Shown here: piece after piece, positions 9,586 to 20,186 of the stretch
Numbering within the stretch: the stretch's first letter is position 1
Layout of the letters: each line of letters begins with the position of its first letter
DNA from: Globomyces pollinis-pini
Taxonomy: Eukaryota > Chytridiomycota > Chytridiomycetes > Rhizophydiales > Globomycetaceae
Direction: 5' to 3'
Assembly (NCBI GenBank): GCA_025399215.1
Contig: MU621293.1
Span: 4,228 to 30,786, forward strand
Length of the DNA stretch: 26,559 nucleotides
Notes under the pieces: model-generated
Databases searched by the model: none
The model's input: the letters and a program-made list of their open reading frames with translations, nothing else
What the model was told of the DNA's origin: nothing
Program-made: the position numbers and the translations under genes

Positions 9586-11829
9586 CTATTTTCTCGCATA
9601 ACCATTTCGAGTCTGTTTGGCAATTTTGCGTTCATTACGATTACTAGCATTTTGAAACAATTTAAAGAATTCTGCGTCTTTTGAACTTAATGGAGTCTTT
9701 GGAGTTTCTCTTCCATTGGGAGTCGAATTGTTTTGCCCACTATTCTCGATTTGAGTACTTGAGTTCAAATCTATAGCGCTGTCTCTTTGTGACAACAACT
9801 TTTGAAGTTTTGCAACCGTTCCAACTAAACCCATTCGTTCTTCACATTCTACTCTAACAGTATCTTTTAAAAATATGATTTCTGCATCTTTTTTGGCCAG
9901 TAGTGATTGTAAATGTGTTGTACTTACGTTCATAGTTGCATACTTTGACTTGTTTTCTAACTCTTCTAGTTGAGATTTTAAGGAATCAATCGTTTTATTG
10001 TATCTATTTTTCTCTGATTCATACTGATTCTTGAAGTTGTTCAAGTATTCTTGAATGTCTTGCTCGCGTTGTTGCCACTTGTTTGACATAGTCTGTTCAA
10101 CAACAGACAATGATTCTTCATTACTTGATTTTAATCGACTAATCTCTAATCTTAGTTTCTGACATTCATCTTTAGATTTCTAGAAGGTAATTTAGTAAAA
10201 TGATTGAGTACCATATCCAAATCGTTCCTTAGCGTTTCCAAGGCCGCCTTCAATTCTTTCTGATGAATTTTGTTCAACTCTTGCTCTTTTTTATAAACAT
10301 CATCTGCACTGCCTCTTCTCAGATCTTCCATAAACTTTTCCTGCAATTGTTGAATACGACTTTGATGCGCTTCAACAGTTTTCAGTTGATTTGTATTCGC
10401 TTCTTGAATTTGGGATTCGAGATTTTTGGTTGTTTTTTCCAACAAATAAATTTTTTCCTAATCTATATGAGCAGGTAGATATTACATCTCGTTTAGACAG
10501 TGCCAATTTCAAATCTGACAATCCTTCAGAGTCATTCTTTTCATTTAGTTTCATTATTAATATGTCTATTTCCTGTCGAAGAGATTTCTATGGATTAGCT
10601 GAAATCCTTTACCTTTTCCAGTTCATTATCTCGTTGTATCAATAGTATCTTTTTCTCCCATTCGTGAGATAAATTGTGCTCTCTGTCCTCTAATAGTTTA
10701 CATTTCTTCTGAAATTCAGCCAAGTTTTTCTCAATTTTGTTCCTGTGAGTTGCTAATTGCTAAAGATTAGTATTCTATCTTACCATTAATTCTCTATTTG
10801 CTTTCTGTAACTCTTCTTCTAGTTTTAAGCAATTTTCCTGCATTTCACCAGTGTATTGCTTTTGAAATGATGCATGATTTTTGTATTCACTCTTTAAACT
10901 CTGGTAGTCTGTTTTAAGAGTCTCATACATCGATTGACTAATTTGTTTTAAAATCGATTAGAATACCTTTCCTCCAATTTTTGTTTTAGAACATCTACTT
11001 CGTCCATTTTCTTGGTTAATTTCGAGTGGAATTGTCCTAGTGTTGCTGTTTCAATCTCAGCAAACTTCATCTGATATTTCTGTTCTAATTGCGATGCAAA
11101 TCCTTTTAAATCTTCTTGTAATGAGATTTGCAATTGTTCCAATCCCCTGAAAGAATTATCTATTAAAGGATGTTACTTGATCTGATACATTTTAGTTTGT
11201 GCGATTTCTGATTTGCTTCTCTTCAATAATTCTTCCAAACGATTCAATTTTTCATTCTTATTGGCGTCATAAGCTTTTTGCTTGCTTATGATCACGTTTA
11301 GGTGTTCCTAAAATAAAAATTGGATCTAAAGGTACCTTTTCTTGTGTATGTTGAATTTTTGACAACTTCAACTGGCGAATTACCTGTACATCTTCTTCCA
11401 GTTTATCTTTTAGTACATTGATATCTGTTTCTTTGGCATCAATTATGTTTTTTAATTCATTCACAGTATGTTCCAGTTTGATATTTTTTTGCTCTAGTCC
11501 ATTCAATCTGGACAATATTTCTGGTCGTTCTTTTATATATTGCTAGATAAATAGTTAGTATTTATCTCGATAGAATAGAACGATGAGTTGCAAAATTATA
11601 CCTTTAAGCTTTCTTGTTCCAACTGTAATTTACCAAACAACGTCTCCATTTTCTCATACTTTGATAACAATAGGTATGATATTCCACAGTATTGACATCC
11701 AGTTTCATCCTCAGACATTTGCTGAATTTCATGAGGTAAAGGCATTAATTTCCTGAAAGAAATATCACTGTTGTTCAGTTGATTATCCACTTGGAATTCA
11801 TTTCTTGAACGTTTCTCTTCACTGGTCAT
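9586..11829 (-). CDS. LEKR1-like coiled-coil protein
   Basis: Nine exons give 662 residues; introns 11543-11601 (59 nt), 11308-11335, 11147-11176, 10938-10966, 10760-10783 (24 nt), 10588-10612, 10458-10485 and 10180-10211. The N-terminus reads MPLPHEIQQMSEDETGCQYCGISYLLL, quoted here in parts: PLPHEIQQM, then C45xxC48 and GISYLLL. This closely resembles the start of animal LEKR1 (leucine-, glutamate- and lysine-rich protein 1) as I remember it. Nearly everything after residue 60 is predicted coiled coil rich in E, K, L and Q. The C-terminal 60 residues are low in helix formers. LEKR1 is little studied but belongs to the set of cilium-associated coiled coils, and the adjacent axonemal NDPK gene fits that. 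Alternative: another centrosomal coiled-coil family. Confidence 0.75.
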
Positions 11830-11872
11830 CGTCGCGTTTAATTAAAGAAGGAAATTTTCCCAACAGTCTTAC
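11830..11872. promoter_or_regulatory. 43-bp bidirectional promoter interval
   Basis: Only 43 bp separate the minus-strand start at 11829 from the plus-strand start at 11873. Any shared promoter must be this compact or extend into coding sequence. No TATA-like box stands out. Confidence 0.4.
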
Positions 11873-13125
11873 ATGAAAAAACTAATTCGTCAATTTCGAA
11901 GATTTAGGCCATCAATACCCTTGGGATCCAGTCGGAAATACATCCCTGAATCATCCTCAAATTCTCAGTCATTTACAAGGAACCATGAATATTCAACCCA
12001 GCAGCATCAGCAACTAAGCATCAATCAGAGTCACTTACAGGTATCACAAAGTATATTAAAGTTATAGGTTTGTTATAATTTATATTTTATTTGATATTCA
12101 AAGGTTGGTTGTCAATGCATAGTTAATTCTAGGTTTGTTTGAGTTAAGATACTAATTGAAAGCCCATAATAAATAAGCTACCTACAGGAAAATCTTATAG
12201 ATTTGTTACTGGAGCATCTGCAAAACCCAAGTCAACTGATTTGCCTATCATCCCAAGAGCAGTGCATCCATACATCTCAATTCAGGTTGGAGAAGATGCT
12301 TTCTTTTCTAGATACGATGCTATGGGCAATCATTTTTATAAATTGATGATTTAGGTGTTGCTGATGGAGTGGGAGGTTGGGTAGATGTAAAAGGAGGTAT
12401 TTGATTTTCTAACCTTACTATAGCTAATGCTGCTTTATACTCTTTGAAAATGATGCATTATGCTGGGTTAGAGCTGGAGAAGTATGATGATCTAATTGGA
12501 GAGTATGATGATGATGGTCAACTAGACAATGTGGATTTCAACAAAGTTTCACCAAAAGATATTTTATCAAAAAGTTACGAGAGAGTGAATTTAGATGCCA
12601 AGGATGAAAAAATCATTGGATCTACCACAGCACTAATTATAATATTGAGGGTTTGAGTACCTCACAATTAATTTTTAGGAAGATGAGTTGAGGATAGCAA
12701 ACATTGGTGACTGTGGTATAATGATTATTAGAGGTGGAGAGTCTATATTTAGAAATGAAGAGCAGCAGCATTCTTTTAATTTTCCTTTCCAACTAGGCAC
12801 CGTATCAAGAGACAGTCCAAACGATACACAATGCTACAATTTAAAGATCCAGGAAGGAGATATTGTAATTTTAGGCTCTGATGGATTGTTTGACAATGTT
12901 TTTGACGAGGAAATTGTGGACATAGTCGTCTCGAAATCAAAAACAGCCATAACAACGAATGATGCACAATCAATGGCCGATGCATTGTTAAGAAGGGCGA
13001 GAGAGGTTGCAGAAGATGATCGATTCGCATCTTCACCTTTTCAAACAAGGGCAATCGAAGAAGGATTTTATTATAGAGGGGGGAAAGTAGATGATATGAC
13101 TATATTGGTTGGAATTATTCGGTAA
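11873..13125 (+). CDS. PP2C-family phosphatase, PPTC7/Ptc7 type, probably mitochondrial
   Basis: Model 11873-12050 (or -12040), 12188 (or 12178)-12325, 12355-12396, 12424-12650, 12679-13125; either choice for intron 1 gives 343 residues. The first 25 residues are rich in R/K and lack acids (KKLIRQFRRFRPSIPLGSSRK), as in a mitochondrial presequence. Metal-binding motifs are GVADGVGGW at 106-114, NIGDCG near 206, LGSDGLFDN near D263, and GGKVDDMTI at the end. EEQQHSFNFPFQL matches the Ptc7/PPTC7 signature (EQQHYFNTPFQL in animals). Members of this family dephosphorylate mitochondrial proteins, including coenzyme Q synthesis factors. Intron 2 (12326-12354) begins with GC, not GT. Intron 1 is a possible four-part composite. 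The gene starts 43 bp from the LEKR1-like start. Confidence 0.88.
12041..12177 (+). other. Possible four-unit composite intron, 27+36+29+45 nt
   Basis: The first phosphatase intron is 137 nt, five times the local norm. Read from the GT at 12041 to the AG at 12177, it breaks at three AG|GT junctions (12067|12068, 12103|12104, 12132|12133) into four consecutive GT...AG units. An alternative donor at 12051 and acceptor at 12187 gives the same protein length and keeps two of the junctions intact. Confidence 0.45.
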
Positions 13126-13240
13126 TTTAATTAAGTTTCATCCCAGTTATAATGAGGACTCTCCAGATCGACGATAATTAGCTTATTCTTTATAAATAAT
13201 ATTGTTTCTTATCATATTGGAGGTTTTATTTTTATTTTTA
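13126..13240. other. Convergent 3' region
   Basis: These 115 bp lie between the stop codons of the phosphatase (+) and the helicase (-) and must hold both polyadenylation signals. They are AT-rich, with no other feature seen. Confidence 0.5.
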
Positions 13241-15883
13241 TCATGATCTTTGTGTCCCTGCAGCAAATGGGACACCACGACTTTTGGCAATGGAACCACG
13301 AGAAAAGCTACTTCCTCTTCCTGCCTTGGCTGGATTTCCTCCCCGTCCGCGAGCATTGCTATTCCCCCTAGTTGTTCCTCTTCCTCTACTACCGCCACGG
13401 CTTGCAACAGAGCCTCTGGTACTGATCATCCCTTGATTTCCACGTCCCCCTCTGGTACCAATCATCCCTTGATTTCCACGTCCCCCTCTGGTACTGATCA
13501 TTCCGTGACTTCCACGCCCCCCTCTAAAATTGAACATGCCTCTACCAGACTGGGTTCCAAAACGGTTGAACTCGCTTAATTCTGGTAGTTCAGTCGGTAT
13601 ACACAGAAAGATTCCTTTTTTGTCTATCCATACTTGACCAGCCAAGTATATATCGGCATTTTCAACCTTAATGTCTGACTCTGGGAAGTCTACAACAACA
13701 CCCATGTAGTCTGCGGTTAATCTCCACCCAACTGCATTTTGCTGATCCAAAGACGGGAAAGAACTTTTAAGCATATTTGCAATGTATCCAATATTGTTAA
13801 TTACTTCTGAAGTGGAAAAGTATAATGTTACAAATCCATTATTAGCTGTGAGTAGTGATCTAGACGAAATTGGCTTGAATGTATTACACAGCATAGCCAA
13901 AGCACATTGTAAGGACTTTTCTATATCTCCATTAAAGTGCGCAAGCATTTCCTTCGCTGCGTTTTCAAAATATGGTAAAACATCAACATCTACATCTTTA
14001 AGGTCCGCTAACTTTTGTGATGCAATTGCAGCAATGATTTCTTTTGGCTGTGGAGCAAAGATCTTGATAAAATCAACACCTGAATAATCAGTTGATAAAA
14101 TCTACCAGCTTTTTGTCTAATCCGTTCTACTTGCTGCAGTTGAGTATCTTTATAGAAAGTTATGCAGATTCCTTCTTTTCCTGCTCTACCCGTTCTACCA
14201 GATCTATGAATGTAAGTTTGTATATCATCTGGTGGCTCACAATTGATAACTAAATCAACCTAATTGTTATATAAAGGGAATGCAATTACTTCTGGTATAT
14301 CAACACCTCTGGCACAAACGTTAGTAGTGATCAAACAACTAAATTTGCCATCTCTGAATCCTTGCATAGTAGTTTCACGCAGTGATTGATGAATGTCCCC
14401 ATGTAATGCTTGTGCACCTAAAGCTACTATTTTGCTATTTAGAACTAATTCTGTAGCCTCAGCCTTTGTTTCAACGAAAACTATTGTTTTCCCAGAATGG
14501 CCACGTCCATACACTGCAGCAATATCTCCCAGAATATCTAGTCATGTTAACCTTGAAATAAAAACCTGGTCTATTCTGGTACTTTGAAGGTAAACAATAA
14601 TGTGTCACCAGTGCAGATGTTTGCTGGTTATCTGTACCAATCAAATCAATGGTAACTTTGTCTGGCTGCATAAAGTTGTCGGTCACTTGATGTATCCATG
14701 CAGGCATAGTAGCACTGAACAATAGAATTTGTAACGCACTGGCGGAAGTTGATTTTTGCTCTTTAATACAACCCAATATCCTTTCAACATGTTCCTGAAA
14801 TCCAATATCAAGCTTTTGTTAAAAACATTTCGGAATACCATTTGATCAGCTTCATCAAGACATACAATTTCCACATCAGACAAGTTAAGCCTTCCATTAT
14901 CGATATGATCAATCATACGTCCCGGTGTACCTATCACAATATCTACTCCCTGGCTTAGTATAGTCACTGGCATTAAAGATTAATAGAAATATTACGTTGT
15001 TCCTCATATGTGCTTCCTCCATATACGCACAGACACTGTAATTCCCCTAATGCGATAGACACTAACTCACGATGTACTTGAATCGCAAGTTCTCTGGTTG
15101 GTGTGAGAATTATCTGGTGTGGTGGACGACCTCTTCGTTGAAATTCATGTCTTTTTCCCTCTTTCTGTGCTTTTAACTTTTCGACCTATCTATTAGACTA
15201 AAAAACTGCACCATTGGAAGGGCGTACGCCAAGGTTTTTCCAGTTCCAGTTCTTGCTCTGGCAAACATGTCTTTTCCATCCAATACGTGTTGATACACAC
15301 CCGCTTGAATAGGAAAGAGACGTGTTATGCCCTTTTTCGTCAATGCATCAAGAGTTGATTTTGACAGAGAGAGAGAAGATAACTGAAGATTTTCCGGGAT
15401 TTCCTCTTTATCGGCATTGATTTTTTTATAGTCATCAATATGTTGATCTGCAATGACGATTGACTCGTTTTGGATTTTTTTTACCTTCTTTTGAGATGGC
15501 AAACCTGAATCTTCCTCAATTGAACGTTTTACACCAATGACACCTGGAATTTCTATATCTTCTTTATCTGTTGATTTTTCGGATTTGCTTTGTGCTTTCT
15601 TCCTTTTGTTCTTTCCCACTTTAGTTTCCAAATCTGTGGCATTTTGAGCAGAATTATCGGTAACAGATACTTCTTTGCTCTTTAGCTTTTTCTTTTTCTT
15701 TTTGCTGGTACTTTCATTCATTTCTTTTGTCCCTTCCTCAATTAATGCTTCGTGTTCTAGTCCATCTTGTTGCTTGTCATCTGCTACCGTTACTGGTTTG
15801 GTTTCCTGCTCTTTCGACTCAACGGCAATTTCTTCCTTTGGTTGCTTGTCCTTCTTTTGTTTTTTTGATTTTCCAGATACCAT
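13241..15883 (-). CDS. DDX21-type nucleolar DEAD-box RNA helicase
   Basis: Seven exons; introns 15186-15211, 14967-14995, 14813-14838, 14538-14565, 14260-14289 and 14080-14105 (26-30 nt) give 825 residues. The N-terminal 160 residues are Lys/Glu-rich with basic runs typical of nucleolar targeting. Helicase motifs in order: FPIQAG (Q motif), ARTGTGKT at 210-217, PTRELA, TPGR, DEAD at 325-328, SAT, ARGVDIP and [10 protein letters not shown] near 513-522. After the core comes a GUCT-like fold (about 590-700), which is diagnostic for DDX21/DDX50 and the plant RH7 group, then an RGG-rich tail. Human DDX21 has DEVD where this has DEAD. DDX21 acts in rRNA transcription and processing. The tail contains three to four [16 protein letters not shown] 12-residue units that are nearly identical in DNA (about 13420-13525). 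Confidence 0.94.
13415..13530 (-). repeat. Tandem 36-bp coding repeat (RGG tail)
   Basis: The sequence CCACGTCCCCCTCTGGTAC recurs at 36-bp spacing, with a diverged fourth unit near 13510. It encodes the repeated [10 protein letters not shown] block of the helicase tail, an RNA-binding, usually arginine-methylated type of sequence. The near identity points to recent slippage or unequal exchange. Confidence 0.75.
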
Positions 15884-15997
15884 AAATAAGTCTTCAAATG
15901 AAATAGGTTACAAAAAAAAATAAAAAAAATTATTGGATTTGAACACAGTGTCATCTGGTGTACAAAATATATTTTAAAATAAGAAAGTACAGCATAA

Positions 15998-18831
15998 TTA
16001 TCTACCCCAAATGATTGTCAATTTTCCTCCCGTTAATCCTGAGCTCCAACTGTCCTCGCTCTGAAAGTTGTTCACTGATGATGCTATTATATCTTTTTTA
16101 CCATCATTGTTTAAGTCCATTACAATAATTGCGTTCCCAAATTTCTCTTTTGGCAAATCGCCCAGCCAAATCTTTTGAGCCGATTTAATAATTGGTATGC
16201 TAGATATCAAGGGAATATGTGATTGGTACAGTCTTCCGCGCTCTTAATTTTAAGTATATTATTCATTACCTGTTAAATATCCTGGCTCCGATATCAAAAT
16301 GCTATCATTAGTTAATTGAATGCAATGTTTTCCGAAATTTCCAAATGTACTGAAACCTTTTAATGAACTTTTTATGTTCCCAGATGAGTCAATGAAACTG
16401 ACCTTGCCAACGCTATTACTATCAGTGTCATATAGTTCCGGAAAATCTAACAAGGAAGAGTGTCCTGTATTCATTCCCTACAATAAGAAAAGAACCATCG
16501 TACCTCATATGGGGAGCCAACCATATAAAGGCTATTCTGCCCCAGCTGTAATAATGAAATACTCCTGTATTAGTTAGTACCTTCAGGTAATCTCAATTAA
16601 TTACCATCCAAATTGAGCAAATTTCTCGGAAGAGAGTATCTCATATTGTAGACTAGGTCTTACCGTGTTTCCATTAGGTAATTTAAAACATGACACTTTT
16701 CCGCTTTGGGGTATATCATAAGTATTATATCCTGGAGATCCAACACATATTTGGTCATCAATTTTAGAAAAATCCATACCAAACCATTCATAATCTTGGG
16801 AACCATAGATTGTCCAACTTGAATCATCAGATGTCATTTGACTTGAATAACCAATTTTAGAAAGAAACACTTGAAATTTTCCAACCTTCTATGAATAATT
16901 AGGATGATTACCTGTGTTCCGGCCTTGTTAGATGTAAAAGGTGACCCGACCACCAAATCTTGAAATCCATCATCATTTACGTCAATACCTTTTAATATAT
17001 GTCCAAAAACTTCAAAGTTTTGTGTGGCGCTTGAGTTATTGGTATCTTTTAGCCCATAGATAATCATATCCCAAGCACCATCAAGTCGGAGACCTACACC
17101 CTTCTTTCCAAATAATACAAACACAGCACCAGAAAAATCATCATCCTTTCCACCATAAAATGGTGCTGATATGGCAAGATCGTCTATTCCATCATGGTTC
17201 AGATCAACAGCGGCAATTGAATATCCAAATTGATTCGAAAATCCTTTTGGCCCAACAATCATTTTTGCTACACCATCAATATTATCATACGCTGTTCTTT
17301 TGGAAACGCCATTTGGAAAATAAAATATAGCACCGCATTGTGGGAAATTGATATCGCTATATCCAGGGCTTCCAACTACCAATTCTTTGATCCCATCACC
17401 ATTAAAGTCTCCATTTGCTACACTCGCTCCCAGCATGGCGTAATCCATATCTGTATATAACACTGTTGTTTGATTTGAGGCAGACACTGTTGGATCAGCC
17501 ATACGATGAAAGAACTCTCTTAAATTCGAAATCACATTTTGGAATGATATATTTATCATATTTTTGAATAATTCCATCCTAGACTGTTGTTGAGAAAGCA
17601 CCCGTGACCGGAGAACCATGCACATCCCCTGTAACAAAACAGAAGGGCCAGCTCTGATCGATGTAGAGCCTTTTTCTAGCAATTTCATAACCCAGTTTCT
17701 GCTAAATTCGTTGCAATTTTGTGAGCTATCGTTTGGAGATACTTGGATATTGGTTTTTGCTCGTGAATAAGAAACTGACTTAAAAGGCAAGCAAGCTGTT
17801 GTCAACTCTCCACGTTCAAGCCAATTGATTAATTCCTTCCAGCATTGGTTGACCGATACAGCCATTGAATGTACACCTAAAGTTATAGGTAATGCTTATA
17901 CCTCCTCTAAAATATGTGAAATAGTTTTCAGTTAAGAATCTTGATTGCCTTGCGGGAATTGGGTAGAAATATCTTCCTAAAGCTTGATTTGCTTGTGTTC
18001 CAACGTAGCCTTGCATCATGCATAGATTAAAATCGGCAAAAGAAACAGTAAATCCTAATGATGCATAAATATTTATAATATCATCTGTGGGAAATTTCCA
18101 GTATTTCTAGTCTATTAGGCTACGAATCGCATCAATCACCTCCAGATATTTCAATTTCCCAAGCCGTGATAAAACAAATTCACCTCCTATATCCGCTATC
18201 GTATGTGCACTCGCGTAGGAGCCGTCAAACTCCGTATGCTGCATGACCTTGCATTAGTTGATTTCTAAATACTCTGATCAGCCCTTGGTCGATCCCTAAT
18301 GAATGCCATAGTACATCTGCAACTCCATGTGAAACGGTACCAAAGAGGAAAGCGATCAAAGATTTGGCTTTTGAATTGTACGGCTTTGTGTATGTTTTGT
18401 TTATGTATTCAACTCCAGCATTCCAGAAAATTGGCCAGTGTGCTATAAATGTAGAATTAAAATTATGACGTATACCTGCTCAGGTTAACCATTGGAACCT
18501 TATCACCTATTTCTGCAGCTTCTGAGGCATTTCCACACGCATATCCCCTTAATGTTAGTTTGGTACTTACTCACCAATCTGGGAAAAATGATCCAGCCTG
18601 TAGATATGGCGAGTAATCCTTCAAAATATTACTATAAATGCCAGATCTATTAGAATCTTTAAAGAAGAATTGTGCTTGATGAACTACTTCACTACAAGAT
18701 ATGAGCAAATAAAGACACACTTGTGAGTGGTAAATCTATTCTATCAGTCAATTGATCTTACCCACTTCATGTTAGATAAATAATTAGTACCAGCCGCGAA
18801 CAGATAAAGCTAAAACGTGAATCCATTGCAT
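15998..18831 (-). CDS. GPLD1: GPI-specific phospholipase D (GPLD1-like)
   Basis: Thirteen exons; introns 18765-18790, 18736-18761, 18692-18720, 18548-18574, 18443-18506, 18248-18272, 18107-18139, 17877-17901, 16886-16911, 16565-16604, 16478-16503, 16243-16269. The product is 819 residues (human GPLD1 about 840). A short hydrophobic N-terminus precedes CGFTTHNEVVHQAQ, the family's conserved start of the zinc-dependent phospholipase domain. FPDWGYACG, HWPIFWNAG, SHGVADVLWHSLG and DGSYASAHTIADIGGEF follow, as in GPLD1. The second half has FG-GAP beta-propeller blades with calcium loops DFNGDGIKELVVGSPG, DLNHDGIDDL, DVNDDGFQDLVVGSPF and DLNNDGKKDI. The enzyme cleaves GPI anchors, releasing surface proteins; secretion is inferred. 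The stretch 17480-17720 has no diagnostic motif and a small unrecognised intron there is possible. An in-frame TAG 17 codons upstream supports the start. Confidence 0.88.
18443..18506 (-). other. Composite intron 31+33 nt in GPLD1-like gene
   Basis: Removing these 64 nt joins SEAAEI to AHWPIFW in frame. The intron splits at GAGCAG|GTATAC into 18476-18506 and 18443-18475; each half has GT, AG and a TTAA-type branch candidate. Confidence 0.55.
18721..18790 (-). other. 3-nt and 15-nt exons in GPLD1-like gene
   Basis: Two 26-nt introns (18765-18790, 18736-18761) flank a 3-nt exon, TGG at 18764-18762, and a 15-nt exon follows at 18735-18721. Without the TGG exon, the flanking TG joins A and makes a stop. 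With it, the product reads RGCGFTTHNEV, restoring the Cys-Gly that starts mature GPLD1. Confidence 0.7.
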
Positions 18832-19242
18832 ATTCTGACACGCAAACAAACTTTCACCAGGAGGTAACTTGATACTTTTCTAAGGTTTTTATTACACACA
18901 AGTAGCATCAAAGAGTAGTTATTAATGATACAAATCGGTTAAGTGTTGTAAATATTTCAAGTTGAAACATGATAGATTGATGGTACTTTCATTATATTCA
19001 GTGTATAGTTTATTTCGCTCAGTATTTAATAACCTTTACCAATTCGACAGAAAAAACCATAAGATACACCTACCAAGTAAGTAACGAATTGCGCCAAATC
19101 TATCAGCTAATGAATATATTAATCGTCACTCCAATCAATGTTGATAAACATAAACATTAAAATGTTCCTCAAAATGTGTTTTTTCTACTGAAATTCAATA
19201 AAAAAATAATTTACCTACAAATTCTTGATTGAATAATTTTTG
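18832..19242. promoter_or_regulatory. Divergent intergenic region
   Basis: These 411 bp separate the start codons of the GPLD1-like gene (-) and the FAD synthase gene (+), so they should carry both promoters. AT-rich; short ORFs only. No RNA gene or repeat recognised. Confidence 0.45.
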
Positions 19243-20066
19243 ATGCCAGCATTCAGTATCACAAATTCTCAGAAATCAGAACAAAGTCCAGAAGATGCAT
19301 TAAATCAATTACTGCAGAGTAAATCAGAAACTCTCCAACCGCTGATTCGTAAACTATCGCATACTGTACAAGTTTTGAATAATTGTTTGACCGAATTTGG
19401 GTAAATTGCCATTAACATTGATTCAAAGTGAAACTGGATTATCATTAAGTTTTAATGGAGGAAAGGACTGTACTCTTTTATTGTTCATTTATTGTGCAAT
19501 ATTGTCTCGCTTCAATAAGCTTAATAGCATTACCCGTCCTATAAAATGCTTGTACATCACATGCATCGACCCTTTTACAGAAGTGGATGAATTTGTTGAT
19601 TATTGTGCACAAAGGTAGTTCAACCAACCTAATTTTAGATATAATTTAGATGTGATGAAATTACTCGGATCAATGAAAGATGGACTGAAAGTGTATCTTA
19701 ATTCAAATCCAAAAGTGAAAGCAATTATTATCGGAACAAGAAAGGGTGATCCATTTTCAGAAAAGATGATTACCCAACAACCGACAGATGGAGATTGGCC
19801 ATATGTCATTCGCATTCACCCAATCTTAGATTGGACTTACAAGGACGTTTGGATGGCTATTAGAGAACTGAATATCCCATATTGTACATTATATGATATA
19901 GGGTAAATGGGGCTAGTAATTGATACATAGATACACATCTCTAGGAAGCATCAGCAATACTTTGCCAAATCCACTATTAATTAATCCTAATACACCATCG
20001 GGATATGATCCTGCATATTTATTGAATGATGAATCCGCTGAGCGAAATGGAAGAGTTAAAAAATAA
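19243..20066 (+). CDS. FAD1: FAD synthase (FMN adenylyltransferase)
   Basis: Model 19243-19400, 19429-19614, 19639-19902, 19931-20066 gives 247 residues; introns are 28, 24 and 28 nt. This is the PAPS-reductase-like Fad1 family of fungi: SFNGGKDCT near residue 60 is the modified PP-loop that holds ATP phosphates, IGTRKGDP and DWPYVIRIHPILDW are the flavin-binding motifs, and PYCTLYDIGYTSLGSISNT is the closing signature, here completed across the last intron. It transfers AMP from ATP to FMN, giving FAD for flavoenzymes such as those of the mitochondrion. The protein is slightly shorter than yeast Fad1 (about 306) and lacks the N-terminal molybdopterin-binding part found in animal FAD synthase. 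Confidence 0.94.
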
Positions 20067-20186
20067 ACGAATCATTAAATCATAACGGGATGCTTGTTTT
20101 GTTTCTCTTTTAAGTCCTCTTTAGGTGTGCTTTTTTAGTGACAATGAAAGAGTCATTTTTTCTTTACTAGTAACAATCAACAGTAT

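Noticed and set aside
11543..11601. The 59-nt LEKR1 intron as a composite
   Set aside because: No AG|GT inside; it has one good ACTAAC branch site near the acceptor, so a single intron is enough.
17480..17720. Alternative frame GDVHGSPVTGAFSTTV in the GPLD1-like gene
   Set aside because: It looks protein-like, but no pair of splice sites gave a clearly better product than the continuous frame. Left as an uncertainty in the CDS entry.
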